Notes: generated by a model not told the origin, from the sequence alone. 64,000 nt of DNA from Mycobacterium sp. DL440 (GCF_011745145.1 NZ_CP050191.1:647991-711990), one strand, 5' to 3'; numbered from the stretch's first letter, positions 17,161 through 25,821 are shown. A program made the numbers and translations.

Positions 17161-18110
17161 CGGCGGGCTTGGTTCGGAGCTGGTTGGAGTCGGGCCGGCT
17201 GGAGTTGCCACTGCCGGGTTCCGGTGCGACGGCGCGGCGCTGGCAGCGGCTTGCGGAGCTGACGGAGATCGACGTCGTCGCTGGGCGACTCGCAGAAGCT
17301 CACGTCGACGCGGTCGCGATCCTCGACGAGCTCGGTGCAAAACCGCCTGCACCAGGCGAGCTGTGGGCGGTGTGGGCCGCCGAAGACCCGGAGGCTGTAC
17401 TCAACGCCCACACCACTGCAGACCGCGAAACAGACACAGTGAGACTGTCAGGAACCAAACCGTGGTGTTCGGGGGCGGGGCTCTGCACACACGCGTTGGT
17501 GACAGCTCGCCGAGACGACGGCCGACGCGCGCTGTACGTGGTGGCGACTGACAACGCCGGGGTACAGCCCCTGCCCAGTACCTGGAGGAATGCCGGCATG
17601 GCGGCCAGTGACACCCGCTCGGTCCAATTCGGTAACGCGCTGGGTGTACCCGTCGGTGGTCCCGGCGACTATCTGGATCGTCCCGGCTTCTGGCACGGCG
17701 CGATCGGCGTCGCGGCGTGTTGGCTCGGTGCCGCCCGCGCGGTCGCCGCACCCTTGTACGCCCGCGTCGCCCGCGGAGATGCCGACGAGCATGCGCTGGC
17801 CCACCTCGGCGCTGTCGACGCTGCGATCACGGCCGCCGAAGCGATGCTGGCTGCGGCGGCTGCGGCGACCGACGCCGACCCGTTCGACCGGTCCGGGTCT
17901 GCCCAATTGCTGGCCAGGCGAACCCGCGCCGTCATCGAAACCGCCGTCGACGCGGCGATTAACCGCACTGGCCGCGCACTCGGGCCCGCGCCGTTGTGTC
18001 GGGATGCCCAACACGCACGTCGCGTCGCGGATCTGACGATCTACGTGCGACAGAGCCACGCCGAGCGTGACCTCGCCGCGCTCGGAAGGCTGGCGGGGGA
18101 GCGCCGATGA
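17157..18110 (+). CDS. Acyl-CoA dehydrogenase-like protein (short, unusual)
   Basis: 317 residues, shorter than the usual 380-400. It keeps the mid-domain beta-barrel signature (LSGTKPWCSGAGLCTHALVTAR, in the place where FadE proteins read G-x-K-x-W-I-T) and a C-terminal helical bundle ending YVRQSHAERDLAALG. The usual catalytic Glu segment near YEGTNQIQ is missing. It could oxidise a small substrate, or be a flavin-dependent oxidase or halogenase-like relative. It overlaps the GT2 and PIG-L genes by 4 bp each. Fold call is reasonable; reaction is unknown. Confidence 0.65.
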   Translation: MTAGLVRSWLESGRLELPLPGSGATARRWQRLAELTEIDVVAGRLAEAHVDAVAILDELGAKPPAPGELWAVWAAEDPEAVLNAHTTADRETDTVRLSGTKPWCSGAGLCTHALVTARRDDGRRALYVVATDNAGVQPLPSTWRNAGMAASDTRSVQFGNALGVPVGGPGDYLDRPGFWHGAIGVAACWLGAARAVAAPLYARVARGDADEHALAHLGAVDAAITAAEAMLAAAAAATDADPFDRSGSAQLLARRTRAVIETAVDAAINRTGRALGPAPLCRDAQHARRVADLTIYVRQSHAERDLAALGRLAGERR

Positions 18111-18886
18111 CTGCCGCGGAGTCCGCTGAATCGTGCGGCAACGCACCGCGGTTCGGGTCGCGGCCGCTGAGCTGCGGCGGCACCCCCGGTCACGTCTGGA
18201 CCAGCTGGGGTCGCTCCTTCGGAGAGTTGGACCTCGGGACATGTCCTGCGCTGGTGGTGGTCGCACCGCATCCCGACGACGAGACCCTCGGCTTCGGGGC
18301 GACCATGGCGCTGCTGGCGGCGCGGGGTATCGACGTCCAGGTGGTGTCGGTCAGTGACGGCGGGGCGGCCCAAGGCGATCTCACGCCGTTCGACAGATTC
18401 CGACTGGAACGCACCAGGAGCGCCGAGTTGGCAAAGGCAGCAAAGGTTCTCGGTGTGGACGAGCCGATCAGCCTCGCATTACCTGACGGCGAGCTTGCCG
18501 GCTACCAGGACTCGATCACCGATCTGCTGACCGGGATTCTCCAGGCCTGCCCGCCCGGCACCTGGTGCGCCACAACGTGGCGCGGTGACGGGCACCCCGA
18601 TCACGAGGCCGTCGGACGGGCCGCCGCCACGGCCGTGCAACGCACCGCGGCGGTCCTGCTCGAGTACCCGGTCTGGATGTGGCACTGGGCCAGACCCGGA
18701 GACTCCGCAGTGCCGTGGGATCGGGCGCTTACGGTGCCACTGACGGCCTCCGCCGTGGGGCTCAAGAAGGTTGCCGCACAATGCTTCCGCAGTCAGTTCC
18801 ACCCACTGGTGCCTGGTGCGGGCCCAGTGCTGCCGCCGTTCGTGTTGCCTCGGCTGCTCGCGGTCGGGGAGATGGTGTTCCGTTGA
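18107..18886 (+). CDS. PIG-L (LmbE) family zinc deacetylase
   Basis: 259 residues. The first motif is VVVAPHPDDETLGFGATM (about 47-64), giving the His-Pro-Asp-Asp zinc site, and the second is GHPDHEAVG near 165. The family hydrolyses N-acetyl groups of GlcNAc derivatives (MshB, Mca, PIG-L). Next to a GT2 and a methyltransferase it probably deacetylates a GlcNAc-type conjugate made by the GT2. It is distinct from MshB by context. It overlaps both neighbours by 4 bp. Confidence 0.85.
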   Translation: MTAAESAESCGNAPRFGSRPLSCGGTPGHVWTSWGRSFGELDLGTCPALVVVAPHPDDETLGFGATMALLAARGIDVQVVSVSDGGAAQGDLTPFDRFRLERTRSAELAKAAKVLGVDEPISLALPDGELAGYQDSITDLLTGILQACPPGTWCATTWRGDGHPDHEAVGRAAATAVQRTAAVLLEYPVWMWHWARPGDSAVPWDRALTVPLTASAVGLKKVAAQCFRSQFHPLVPGAGPVLPPFVLPRLLAVGEMVFR

Positions 18887-19533
18887 CGGCGCGCCTGCCC
18901 GACGCATACTTCGACCGCATGTACGCGACCTCGGCCGATCCGTGGCAGCTGGCGACCCGCTGGTATGAGCAACGCAAGTACGCGATCACTCTGTCGATGC
19001 TGCCGTACCGGCGCTATCGGCATGCCTTCGAGCCGGGTTGCTCGATCGGCACCCTCACCGCGTTGCTTGCCGGGCGCTGCGATCACGTCACCGCAATGGA
19101 TGTGGCGGCCGCCGCGCTGGAGATCGCCGACGTCCGACTGCGTGCCGATGGCTGCCGTGACGGGACGCGGGACCGCATCACCCTGACGCGTGGGTCTCTC
19201 GACGATCCTTGGCCGCCAGGGCCTTTCGACCTACTTGTGCTTTCTGAAGTGGCGTACTACCTAGACGAGGAATTGCTGGCTGAGCTGCTCCGCCGGGAGT
19301 GTCCGCAGTTGGTCCGCGGTGCGACGGTGGTAGCGGCGCACTGGCGTCACGAGGTGGCCGACTATCCGCTCAGCGGTGATCAGGCCAACCGGGTCATCGC
19401 GGCGACGCCGGGGCTCATTTCGATCGGCGGCTACCGCGACCGCGACGTGGTCATCGAAGTCTTCGACACCCACAGCGCTGCATCCGTCGCTGCGCGCAAT
19501 GGTGTCCCGGGAGCCGGTTCGTACGGCGAATAG
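18883..19533 (+). CDS. NodS-like SAM-dependent methyltransferase
   Basis: 216 residues from TTG 18883, overlapping the PIG-L stop as TTGA. The segment DPWQLATRWYEQRKYAITLSMLP near the start is the NodS family hallmark; the SAM site is HAFEPGCSIGTLT with DVAAAALEIA for the adenosine side. NodS N-methylates the freed amino group of a deacetylated chito-oligosaccharide, which fits a PIG-L enzyme just upstream. By analogy this protein may methylate the amine produced by its neighbour. The analogy is inference; the class is clear. Confidence 0.8.
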   Translation: MTARLPDAYFDRMYATSADPWQLATRWYEQRKYAITLSMLPYRRYRHAFEPGCSIGTLTALLAGRCDHVTAMDVAAAALEIADVRLRADGCRDGTRDRITLTRGSLDDPWPPGPFDLLVLSEVAYYLDEELLAELLRRECPQLVRGATVVAAHWRHEVADYPLSGDQANRVIAATPGLISIGGYRDRDVVIEVFDTHSAASVAARNGVPGAGSYGE

Positions 19534-19587
19534 GCCGGACCCATACAAGCCACGTTTGGCGGGCGCGCCGGCGGGGCAATCTCACCC

Positions 19588-20029
19588 ATGAGCACAGACC
19601 AGACAGCCGGACCCGCCGGCCGTATGGATCATCGTCGCGGTCGTCGTCATTGCGATCCTGGCACTGGTTACCTGGGCATTGGTCCGCAGGAGCACCGAAA
19701 ACCGCCGCGGTGAAGCAGCCGATATCCGGGACAAAGCCAGAGACACGTCATTCGAGGTCGGGCAGCGAGAGGCCTTGGCCGAGGAGACTGAGGCCAAAGC
19801 TCGGTTGGCTGCGGCGGAGGCCGATGTCAAGGCGGCCGAGGCCGCACGCCTGCAAGAACGCGCGGGCGCACACACCTCCGATGCGGCCGCGTCCCGCGAG
19901 GAGCTGAACAAGGATTGGGAACGCGCCGACGCGATCGACCCGGACTACAAGTCAAAGGAGGCGCAGCCCGACACCGACCGCCGGTCGAACCCGGACGAAC
20001 GTGTCTCTAGATCTCCTGAGAACGGTTAG
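19588..20029 (+). pseudogene. Small membrane-anchored coiled-coil protein with apparent 1-nt frameshift
   Basis: The clear coding part (19592-20029) reads as one transmembrane helix (WIIVAVVVIAILALVTWALV) followed by about 110 residues of Ala/Glu/Arg-rich helix with many ADVKAAEAARL-like heptads. No ATG or GTG opens this frame: the first candidate is a TTG at 19679, after the helix. An ATG at 19588 in the frame behind gives MSTDQT, and one extra base between 19605 and 19625 would join it to the helix. So the gene is either frameshifted, misread by one base, or uses a rare start. Confidence 0.55.
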
Positions 20030-20149
20030 ACCAGCTCCGGGATGGGTATGCAGGAGCTGACCGCGTGGCGAATGTCATTCCCACGCAGCGTCATTGTCGC
20101 GCCGCGAATCCGCGGCCGGATTAGTATTGCCAAGCCAAGGAGAAGTCAC

Positions 20150-20323
20150 ATGAGTGCTGTTGACAAGGCGAAGAACAAGGCCGAAGAGTTGGCTGGAAAG
20201 GCCAAGGAAAAGGTCGGCCAGGCAACCGGAGACAAGGACACCGAGGCGGAGGGTCACAAGGATCAGGCCAAGGGCAACCTGAAGCAGGCCGGCGAGAAGG
20301 TCAAGGACGTCTTCAAGAAGTGA
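20150..20323 (+). CDS. CsbD-family stress protein
   Basis: 57 residues, Lys/Glu/Gly-rich and hydrophilic: KAKNKAEELAGKAKEKVGQ then GNLKQAGEKVKDVFKK. This matches CsbD, a general-stress protein of unknown function in many bacteria. AAGGAG at 20137-20142 sets the ATG at 20150. It stands between the frameshifted coil protein and a tiny membrane protein, suggesting a stress-type module at the right side of the island. Confidence 0.88.
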   Translation: MSAVDKAKNKAEELAGKAKEKVGQATGDKDTEAEGHKDQAKGNLKQAGEKVKDVFKK

Positions 20324-20381
20324 CGCCCTGTCCGCACAGGCTCCCCCAGGGGTGCTGCACCGGTACTGGAAGGAGTCCGTC

Positions 20382-20531
20382 GTGATCGGTCTCATTGTTG
20401 CGCTGCTTGTGATTTGGTTGATCTTCATTCTGCTCGGGGTGTTCATCAAAGGGCTCTTCTGGCTGGTCGTGGTGGGTGCTGTGCTGTTCGTCGCAACAGC
20501 GATCGTGGGATGGGTCAAACGAAACGCCTGA
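20382..20531 (+). CDS. Two-helix small membrane protein (49 aa)
   Basis: GTG 20382 to TGA 20531 gives 49 residues, almost all hydrophobic: LIVALLVIWLIFILLGVFI, a KG turn, then FWLVVVGAVLFVATAIVGW and a basic end (KRNA). GGAAGGAG at 20368-20375 supports the start. Tiny two-helix proteins of this kind are common beside CsbD-type genes in mycobacteria and often marked as hydrophobic proteins; no function is known. Strong ribosome site and tidy composition support it being real. Confidence 0.75.
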   Translation: MIGLIVALLVIWLIFILLGVFIKGLFWLVVVGAVLFVATAIVGWVKRNA

Positions 20532-20629
20532 GCCCGAAGACCGCCTAACGGTGGCGGGCGTACCACGGCGAGTCCACCGGCCGGCAGGTGCGGGACCGTC
20601 GATGAACTGGCCCGCCACATCGCGGCGAG

Positions 20630-21205
20630 TCACCCCTGATCGGGCCGGCGGGCGATCGCCAATTGTCGGTCGATGTGATCGAGGCGGGCGAGTAGCAGGG
20701 CGAGGTCGCCGCGGGTTGCGGGCTGCGCATCGTGGGCGAGGGTGAGGACCAGCTGGCCGCTGGGCTCCAACAAGCCCAGCTCCACGTCATCGGTGCTGTC
20801 ACCGTCCTGGACGCGGACGGCGTGTTCCAACTCGGCGCGGCGCAGACCGAGCCGCCGCATCGCCCGCCGGTCCACCTCACCGTTTTCGATGACCGCCGTT
20901 GCGGTGCCCTCGAACACCCGGGACGCGGTGGGGCTGACGGCGATCAGCCGGTTCATCGCAGTGTTGACCGCGACCAGCGTCACGGCCCCGACCACCCCGC
21001 CGAGCAGGCTGTTGTCAGCGCCGATGATGGCGTTCTGCACAACATTGCTCAACAGGAAGATCACCACGAAGTCCAAGGTGTTGAGGCTGGCCAAGCCGCG
21101 TTTGCCGGTCAGGCGGAACAACACCATGATCACCGCATAGACCAGCACCGTGCGCAGAACCTTCTCCAGGATGGGTATCTGCATCACGAACATGTCGTTG
21201 ACCAC
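20630..21205 (-). CDS. DUF421 (YetF-like) membrane protein
   Basis: 191 residues with three N-terminal helices and a cytoplasmic domain. RTVLVYAVIMVLFRLTGKRGLASLNTLDFVVIFLLSNVVQNAI is spread over about 17-60 and is the DUF421 pattern (R-x-x-GKR--Q/S-x-N--D). The YetF family is linked to spore and stress phenotypes in Bacillus, but the activity is unknown. The GTG at 21205 has GAGGAGG (minus strand) just upstream. It is the only minus-strand gene within the island, next to the right 42-bp repeat. Confidence 0.85.
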   Translation of the reverse strand: MVNDMFVMQIPILEKVLRTVLVYAVIMVLFRLTGKRGLASLNTLDFVVIFLLSNVVQNAIIGADNSLLGGVVGAVTLVAVNTAMNRLIAVSPTASRVFEGTATAVIENGEVDRRAMRRLGLRRAELEHAVRVQDGDSTDDVELGLLEPSGQLVLTLAHDAQPATRGDLALLLARLDHIDRQLAIARRPDQG

Positions 21206-21282
21206 GGTGTCCTCCTCGGTAGGTTCCCACTTCTGCGGGTGCTACCGGGAGCATGACAGCGAATGGGGCGTTCACCGCTGAA

Positions 21283-21945
21283 TCAGGAAGTTTTCGACAC
21301 CCTGGGGTCCGACGGGTCACCGAGCTGACGCGCCTTCGCGCGGCGGCTCGGCCGGCGCAGCGGCGTCACGGTGGCCGACTTGTGCTCGGCATGGTCCTCG
21401 AAGGCTTCGGCGAAGCCACCGCCGGTGAGCGTGGATTCGAGTGCCAGGTCGGGCTTGTCGACGAACTCGTCGGGGAACACCCAGCGGCGGAACGCCCAGA
21501 ACCGGAACGCCATTTGCAGCAGATTGCCCAGGATGTAGGCCGAGACGAAGTCGGCGATGTTCTCCATCGTCAGCGACACCTCGGGAACCCGAAGGCCGAG
21601 CACGTAGCTGGAGAAGTACAGCGGCAGCATCGACAGCAGCACGCCCACGCCACTGAACGCGAAGAACAGCAAGGCCTCGTGGTGGCGCTCGCGGCCGCCG
21701 CGGTTCTGGAAGCTCCATTCCCGATTGAGGATGTAGGAAGCGATGACCGCGACGACGCCGGCGATGATCTTGGCGGTCACCGGCTTGGGTTCAAGGACCG
21801 TGAGCTTGAGGGTGAAGAAGATCGCCGAATCGATGACAAACGTCGTCGCGCCGACGATCGCGAACTTGATCAGTTCGTGATGCCGCTCGGCATAGGGACG
21901 GACGAATCGCGGCAATCGAGCGATTGTCGCATCGGCGAAGGACAC
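21283..21945 (-). CDS. GtrA-family membrane protein (Rv3277-like)
   Basis: 220 residues with four helices between about 25 and 160 (FAIVGATTFVIDSAIFF, ...AGVVAVIASYILNREWSF), the GtrA pattern. GtrA proteins are thought to move polyprenyl-linked sugars across the membrane; in mycobacteria the closest studied use is arabinan or linkage-unit export, not proven here. The last 13 or so residues are encoded by the reverse strand of the right 42-bp repeat, showing that this end was once paired with the PH gene 3' end. Confidence 0.88.
   Translation of the reverse strand: MSFADATIARLPRFVRPYAERHHELIKFAIVGATTFVIDSAIFFTLKLTVLEPKPVTAKIIAGVVAVIASYILNREWSFQNRGGRERHHEALLFFAFSGVGVLLSMLPLYFSSYVLGLRVPEVSLTMENIADFVSAYILGNLLQMAFRFWAFRRWVFPDEFVDKPDLALESTLTGGGFAEAFEDHAEHKSATVTPLRRPSRRAKARQLGDPSDPRVSKTS
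21287..21328 (+). repeat. 42-bp direct repeat, right copy
   Basis: Counterpart of 16284-16325 with three mismatches (repeat positions 27, 29 and 36). It lies inside the gtrA 3' end, read antisense, and still contains the PH gene's in-frame stop sequence, so it looks like a remnant of the original PH gene end. Confidence 0.9.
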
Positions 21946-22058
21946 AGCTAGGCAGTGTACGTAAATGCGCCGTTCGATGCCGAATCGTTGGGAAGCCCGA
22001 CCTTAACCGCAGGTCAATGCGCCGGTCACGACGAGGACATGAATCCACGCATGACACC

Positions 22059-23267
22059 ATGGAGTGCGTGCCGACAACTCCCAAGAATCCGCCTGTCGTG
22101 GTGATGATCGGCGGCGGTCAGCTCGCGAGGATGACACACCAGGCTGCCATCGCGTTGGGGCAGACCCTGCGGGTGCTGTCTGCCGAGCCGGATGAATCCG
22201 CCGCGCAGGTGACACCCGATGTCGTCATCGGTTCCCACACCGACCTCGAGGCGCTGAGGCGGGCGGCGGCCGGTGCATCGGTGCTGACGTTCGACCACGA
22301 GCATGTGCCGACCGAGCACCTCGAGACGCTCGTAGCCGAGGGCGTCACGGTCAACCCGCCGCCACAGGCCCTGGTGCATGCCCAGGACAAGCTACTGATG
22401 CGGCGCAAGCTGCACAGCCTGGGCGTCCCGGTGCCGCGCTTCGCCGAGATCACCTCGGTCGCCGACATCGAGGCGTTCGTGCGGCAGATCGACGGTCCGG
22501 TGGTGATCAAGACCGTGCGCGGCGGCTACGACGGCAAGGGCGTGGTGATGGCCGACGATCTGGCCTCCGCGCGCGAGACCGTGGCCGGTTACCTCGCGGA
22601 CGGGGTACCGGTACTGGCCGAGGAACGTGTCGCGATGCGTCGGGAACTCGCCGCGCTGGTGGCGCGCTCGCCCTTCGGTCAGGGGGCGGCGTGGCCCGTC
22701 GTCGAAACGGTGCAGCGAGACGGCATCTGCGTCGAGGTCTACGCACCGGCCCCCGGACTGTCCGACGAACTCGGCTCGGCCGCACAGGAACTCGGCCTGC
22801 GAGTGGCGAACGAGCTGGGCGTGGTCGGTACGCTGGCGGTCGAGTTGTTCGAGACTGTCGACGGCGCGCTGCTGGTCAACGAGTTGGCCATGCGTCCACA
22901 CAACTCGGGGCACTGGACCATGGACGGCGCGGTAACCAGCCAGTTCGAGCAGCATTTGCGGGCGGTCCTGGATTACCCGCTCGGGGACACCTCGGCCATC
23001 GCGCCTGCCGCTGTGATGGCCAATGTGCTCGGGGCGCCGCAGACGCCGACGATGTCCATGGACGAGCGATTGCACCATCTCTTCGCGCGGATCCCCGACG
23101 CGAAGGTGCACCTGTACGGCAAGGGTGAGCGGCCCGGGCGCAAACTGGGGCACGTCAACATCATCGGCGCGGACTTGGATGAACTTCGCGAGCGCGCGGT
23201 GCGGGCGGCGCACTGGTTGTCACACGGTGAGTGGACCGACGGATGGGATGAACATGCCGAGAAGTAG
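22059..23267 (+). CDS. purK: N5-carboxyaminoimidazole ribonucleotide synthase
   Basis: 402 residues from ATG 22059 (GTG 22068 is also possible). ATP-grasp enzyme: [15 protein letters not shown] at the N-terminus, [14 protein letters not shown] for ATP binding, and [18 protein letters not shown] for the metal/ATP site. It carboxylates AIR to N5-CAIR in purine synthesis. It overlaps purE by 14 bp, so the two steps are made together. Upstream there is a 113-bp gap to divergent gtrA. Confidence 0.96.
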   Translation: MECVPTTPKNPPVVVMIGGGQLARMTHQAAIALGQTLRVLSAEPDESAAQVTPDVVIGSHTDLEALRRAAAGASVLTFDHEHVPTEHLETLVAEGVTVNPPPQALVHAQDKLLMRRKLHSLGVPVPRFAEITSVADIEAFVRQIDGPVVIKTVRGGYDGKGVVMADDLASARETVAGYLADGVPVLAEERVAMRRELAALVARSPFGQGAAWPVVETVQRDGICVEVYAPAPGLSDELGSAAQELGLRVANELGVVGTLAVELFETVDGALLVNELAMRPHNSGHWTMDGAVTSQFEQHLRAVLDYPLGDTSAIAPAAVMANVLGAPQTPTMSMDERLHHLFARIPDAKVHLYGKGERPGRKLGHVNIIGADLDELRERAVRAAHWLSHGEWTDGWDEHAEK

Positions 23268-23766
23268 TGCACGGGTCGGCCTCATCATGGGCAGCGACAG
23301 TGACTGGTCGGTGATGTCCGACGCGGCCGAGGCGCTGGCCGAGTTCGAGGTGCCGTTCGAGGTCGGTGTGGTCTCGGCCCACCGCACCCCGCAACGCATG
23401 CTCGACTACGCCGGGACCGCCGCGGACCGTGGGATCGAGGTGATCATCGCCGGAGCGGGAGGCGCCGCGCACCTGCCCGGCATGGTGGCTTCTGCCACAC
23501 CGCTTCCCGTCATCGGTGTTCCGGTGCCACTGGCCCGGCTGGACGGCATGGACTCGCTGCTGTCCATCGTGCAGATGCCCGCCGGAGTTCCGGTGGCCAC
23601 GGTTTCCATTGGTGGAGCGCGTAATGCGGGCTTGCTGGCTGTGCGGATCCTGGGCTCCGCCGACGACGGATTGCGGGCCCGGATGGTGAAATTCCAGGCC
23701 GACCTGGAAAACATGGTGTTGGCGAAAGACGCCGCCCTGCGCGATCGCCTGTTGGGCGAGCGCTGA
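23254..23766 (+). CDS. purE: N5-carboxyaminoimidazole ribonucleotide mutase
   Basis: 170 residues. Class I PurE with [13 protein letters not shown] (phosphate site), [10 protein letters not shown] and the [11 protein letters not shown] loop. It isomerises N5-CAIR to CAIR, the step after PurK. ATG at 23248 would add two residues; the start at 23254 is used. It converges on the following TetR gene with two bases between stops. Confidence 0.96.
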   Translation: MPRSSARVGLIMGSDSDWSVMSDAAEALAEFEVPFEVGVVSAHRTPQRMLDYAGTAADRGIEVIIAGAGGAAHLPGMVASATPLPVIGVPVPLARLDGMDSLLSIVQMPAGVPVATVSIGGARNAGLLAVRILGSADDGLRARMVKFQADLENMVLAKDAALRDRLLGER

Positions 23767-23768
23767 CG

Positions 23769-24425
23769 TCAATCCCCGATGAGCCCGCGAATGCGGGGCG
23801 TCAGGGACTCGATCGGTTCATCGGTCGACATCACCACAATCGCGGTGCGACCGACACCGCCCCGGTAGATCGGCCAGGTCGCGGCCAGCGCCTCAGCCAG
23901 GTCCGACCGCGGGTTGGTCACGTCGCCGCGCAGCCATCGGCGCAGAACATGGTTGTGGGCAGCGACCACGGCGTTGGCGAATAGTTCGGCGCGCAGGTCC
24001 GCCGTCCAATCCCCGGTCTGCGCGGCCCGCAGGTGTCGGGTGAACAGACGGACATACCGCGACACCACGGCCGTTTCGAAGTCGCGCAGGGCAGGTACCG
24101 AGCGGGTGAGCCGATACCGCGTCCGGGCCCGCTCGCCCTCGGCCAGATAGTTCTCGAATACCGAGGTTGTTGCCACCGCGATGACTTCGGCCGGGAGCGC
24201 TTCGGCCGGCACCGTCGACAACCTCTCGTCGGCGCGGCGCAGCAACGCCTCGTGATCGGGAAAGATCAACGCCTCTTTCGATCCGAACTGGCGAAACGCG
24301 GTGGTCCGTCCCACCTGCGCTCGTGCCGCGATGTCATCGACGCTGGTGGCCTCGTACCCGCGTTCTTCGAACAGGTCGAATGCCGCGCTCACCAGACGCT
24401 CACGGGTGCTTGGCAGGCCGGACAT
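23769..24425 (-). CDS. TetR-family regulator, divergent from fadE25
   Basis: 218 residues from ATG 24425. The N-terminal helix-turn-helix is clear (RERLVSAAFDLFEERGYEATSVDDIAARAQVGRTTAFRQFGSKEAL, spread over about 7-52). The C-terminal ligand domain is not assignable. It is divergent from fadE25, and the 127-bp spacer holds two related sites 21 bp apart, so it probably represses itself and fadE25. The ligand could be an acyl-CoA, by analogy with FadR-type TetR regulators; this is inference. Confidence 0.85.
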   Translation of the reverse strand: MSGLPSTRERLVSAAFDLFEERGYEATSVDDIAARAQVGRTTAFRQFGSKEALIFPDHEALLRRADERLSTVPAEALPAEVIAVATTSVFENYLAEGERARTRYRLTRSVPALRDFETAVVSRYVRLFTRHLRAAQTGDWTADLRAELFANAVVAAHNHVLRRWLRGDVTNPRSDLAEALAATWPIYRGGVGRTAIVVMSTDEPIESLTPRIRGLIGD

Positions 24426-24440
24426 GGGTGCACCTCCGTT

Positions 24441-24476
24441 GGGTACTGAGTGCCGATGGTATGGTACTGAGTACCA
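24441..24476. promoter_or_regulatory. Twin operator between TetR gene and fadE25
   Basis: TGGTACTGAGTACCA (24462-24476) is a perfect 7-bp dyad around one base. A second copy GGGTACTGAGTGCCG (24441-24455) lies exactly 21 bp away, two helical turns, on the same face. Both are just upstream of the TetR ATG at 24425 and about 80 bp before fadE25. Confidence 0.7.
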
Positions 24477-24552
24477 AAAGTAGCAGGGCGATGTACTCGA
24501 TGTGCAGTCCGGGCAACGATGGAACCAAGAGCTGAAAGCGAAGGAGAAGATC

Positions 24553-25722
24553 ATGGCTGGTTGGGCCGGTAACCCATCTTTTGATCTGTTTCAGCTGCCG
24601 GAGGAGCACCAGGAGCTTCGGGCGGCGATCAGGGCGCTGGCGGAGAAGGAAATCGCGCCGCACGCTGCCGACGTCGACGAGAATGCGCGGTTCCCGGAGG
24701 AAGCTCTGCAAGCACTGAATGCCTCGGGTTTCAACGCGGTTCACGTGCCCGAGGAGTACGGCGGTCAGGGTGCCGACTCGGTCGCGGCCTGCATCGTGAT
24801 CGAGGAAGTGGCCCGGGTCGATTGCTCGGCCTCGCTGATCCCGGCGGTCAACAAGCTGGGCACCATGGGCCTGATCCTGCGAGGCTCCGACGAGCTCAAG
24901 AAGCAGGTGCTGCCGTCGCTGGCCTCAGGTGAGGCGATGGCCTCCTATGCGCTGTCCGAGCGTGAGGCGGGTAGCGACGCGGCGGGCATGCGGACCCGCG
25001 CGAAGGCCGACGGTGACGGCTGGATCCTCAACGGCACCAAGTGTTGGATCACCAACGGCGGCAAGTCGACCTGGTACACCGTCATGGCGGTGACCGATCC
25101 CGACAAGGGCGCCAACGGCATTTCGGCGTTCATGGTCCACAAGGACGATGAGGGCTTCGTCGTCGGCCCCAAGGAGCGCAAGCTCGGCATCAAGGGCAGC
25201 CCGACCACCGAGTTGTATTTCGAGAACTGCCGCATTCCGGGGGACCGGATCATCGGCGATCCCGGCACCGGGTTCAAGACCGCGTTGGCGACGCTGGATC
25301 ACACCCGTCCGACGATCGGCGCGCAAGCCGTCGGTATCGCTCAGGGCGCGTTGGACGCCGCGATCGCCTACACCAAGGACCGCAAGCAGTTCGGCCGTCC
25401 GGTCAGTGACAACCAGGGCGTGCAGTTCATGCTCGCCGACATGGCGATGAAGGTGGAAGCCGCCCGGCTGATGGTGTACTCGGCGGCGGCGCGGGCCGAG
25501 CGTGGCGAGGGCAACCTCGGATTCATCTCGGCCGCGAGCAAGTGCCTGGCCTCGGATGTGGCCATGGAGGTCACCACCGATGCGGTGCAGCTGTTCGGCG
25601 GCGCCGGCTACACGGTGGACTTCCCGGTCGAGCGGATGATGCGTGACGCCAAGATCACCCAGATCTACGAGGGCACCAACCAGATTCAGCGTGTCGTCAT
25701 GTCGCGGGCGCTCCTGAAGTAA
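24553..25722 (+). CDS. fadE25: Acyl-CoA dehydrogenase
   Basis: 389 residues from ATG 24553 with AAGGAGAA seven bases before. It is a full-length FadE: ASYALSEREAGSDA and GTKCWITNGG for FAD, LGIKGSPT, and IYEGTNQIQR near the end with the catalytic Glu. Length and context (downstream of purE) match FadE25, which is conserved and likely essential across mycobacteria; branched or short acyl-CoA oxidation is proposed but not settled. It ends in a strong terminator shared with the convergent neighbour. Confidence 0.93.
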   Translation: MAGWAGNPSFDLFQLPEEHQELRAAIRALAEKEIAPHAADVDENARFPEEALQALNASGFNAVHVPEEYGGQGADSVAACIVIEEVARVDCSASLIPAVNKLGTMGLILRGSDELKKQVLPSLASGEAMASYALSEREAGSDAAGMRTRAKADGDGWILNGTKCWITNGGKSTWYTVMAVTDPDKGANGISAFMVHKDDEGFVVGPKERKLGIKGSPTTELYFENCRIPGDRIIGDPGTGFKTALATLDHTRPTIGAQAVGIAQGALDAAIAYTKDRKQFGRPVSDNQGVQFMLADMAMKVEAARLMVYSAAARAERGEGNLGFISAASKCLASDVAMEVTTDAVQLFGGAGYTVDFPVERMMRDAKITQIYEGTNQIQRVVMSRALLK

Positions 25723-25739
25723 TCCCCGCGAGCAGCCCC

Positions 25740-25775
25740 AAACCTGCCCGTTTTCACGTGAAATTGGGCAGGTTT
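25740..25775. terminator. Bidirectional terminator after fadE25
   Basis: AAACCTGCCC (25740-25749) pairs with GGGCAGGTTT (25766-25775), and the loop itself contains the palindrome TTTCACGTGAAA. It lies between convergent genes. Confidence 0.8.
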
Positions 25776-25821
25776 GTTGGGGGCCCCTCCCGCTTGCGGG
25801 GGACTGCTCGGCATGAGAACG

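Noticed and set aside
16326..21286. Prophage or IS origin of the island
   Set aside because: No integrase, transposase, terminal inverted repeats or tRNA target; only the 42-bp direct repeat supports insertion.
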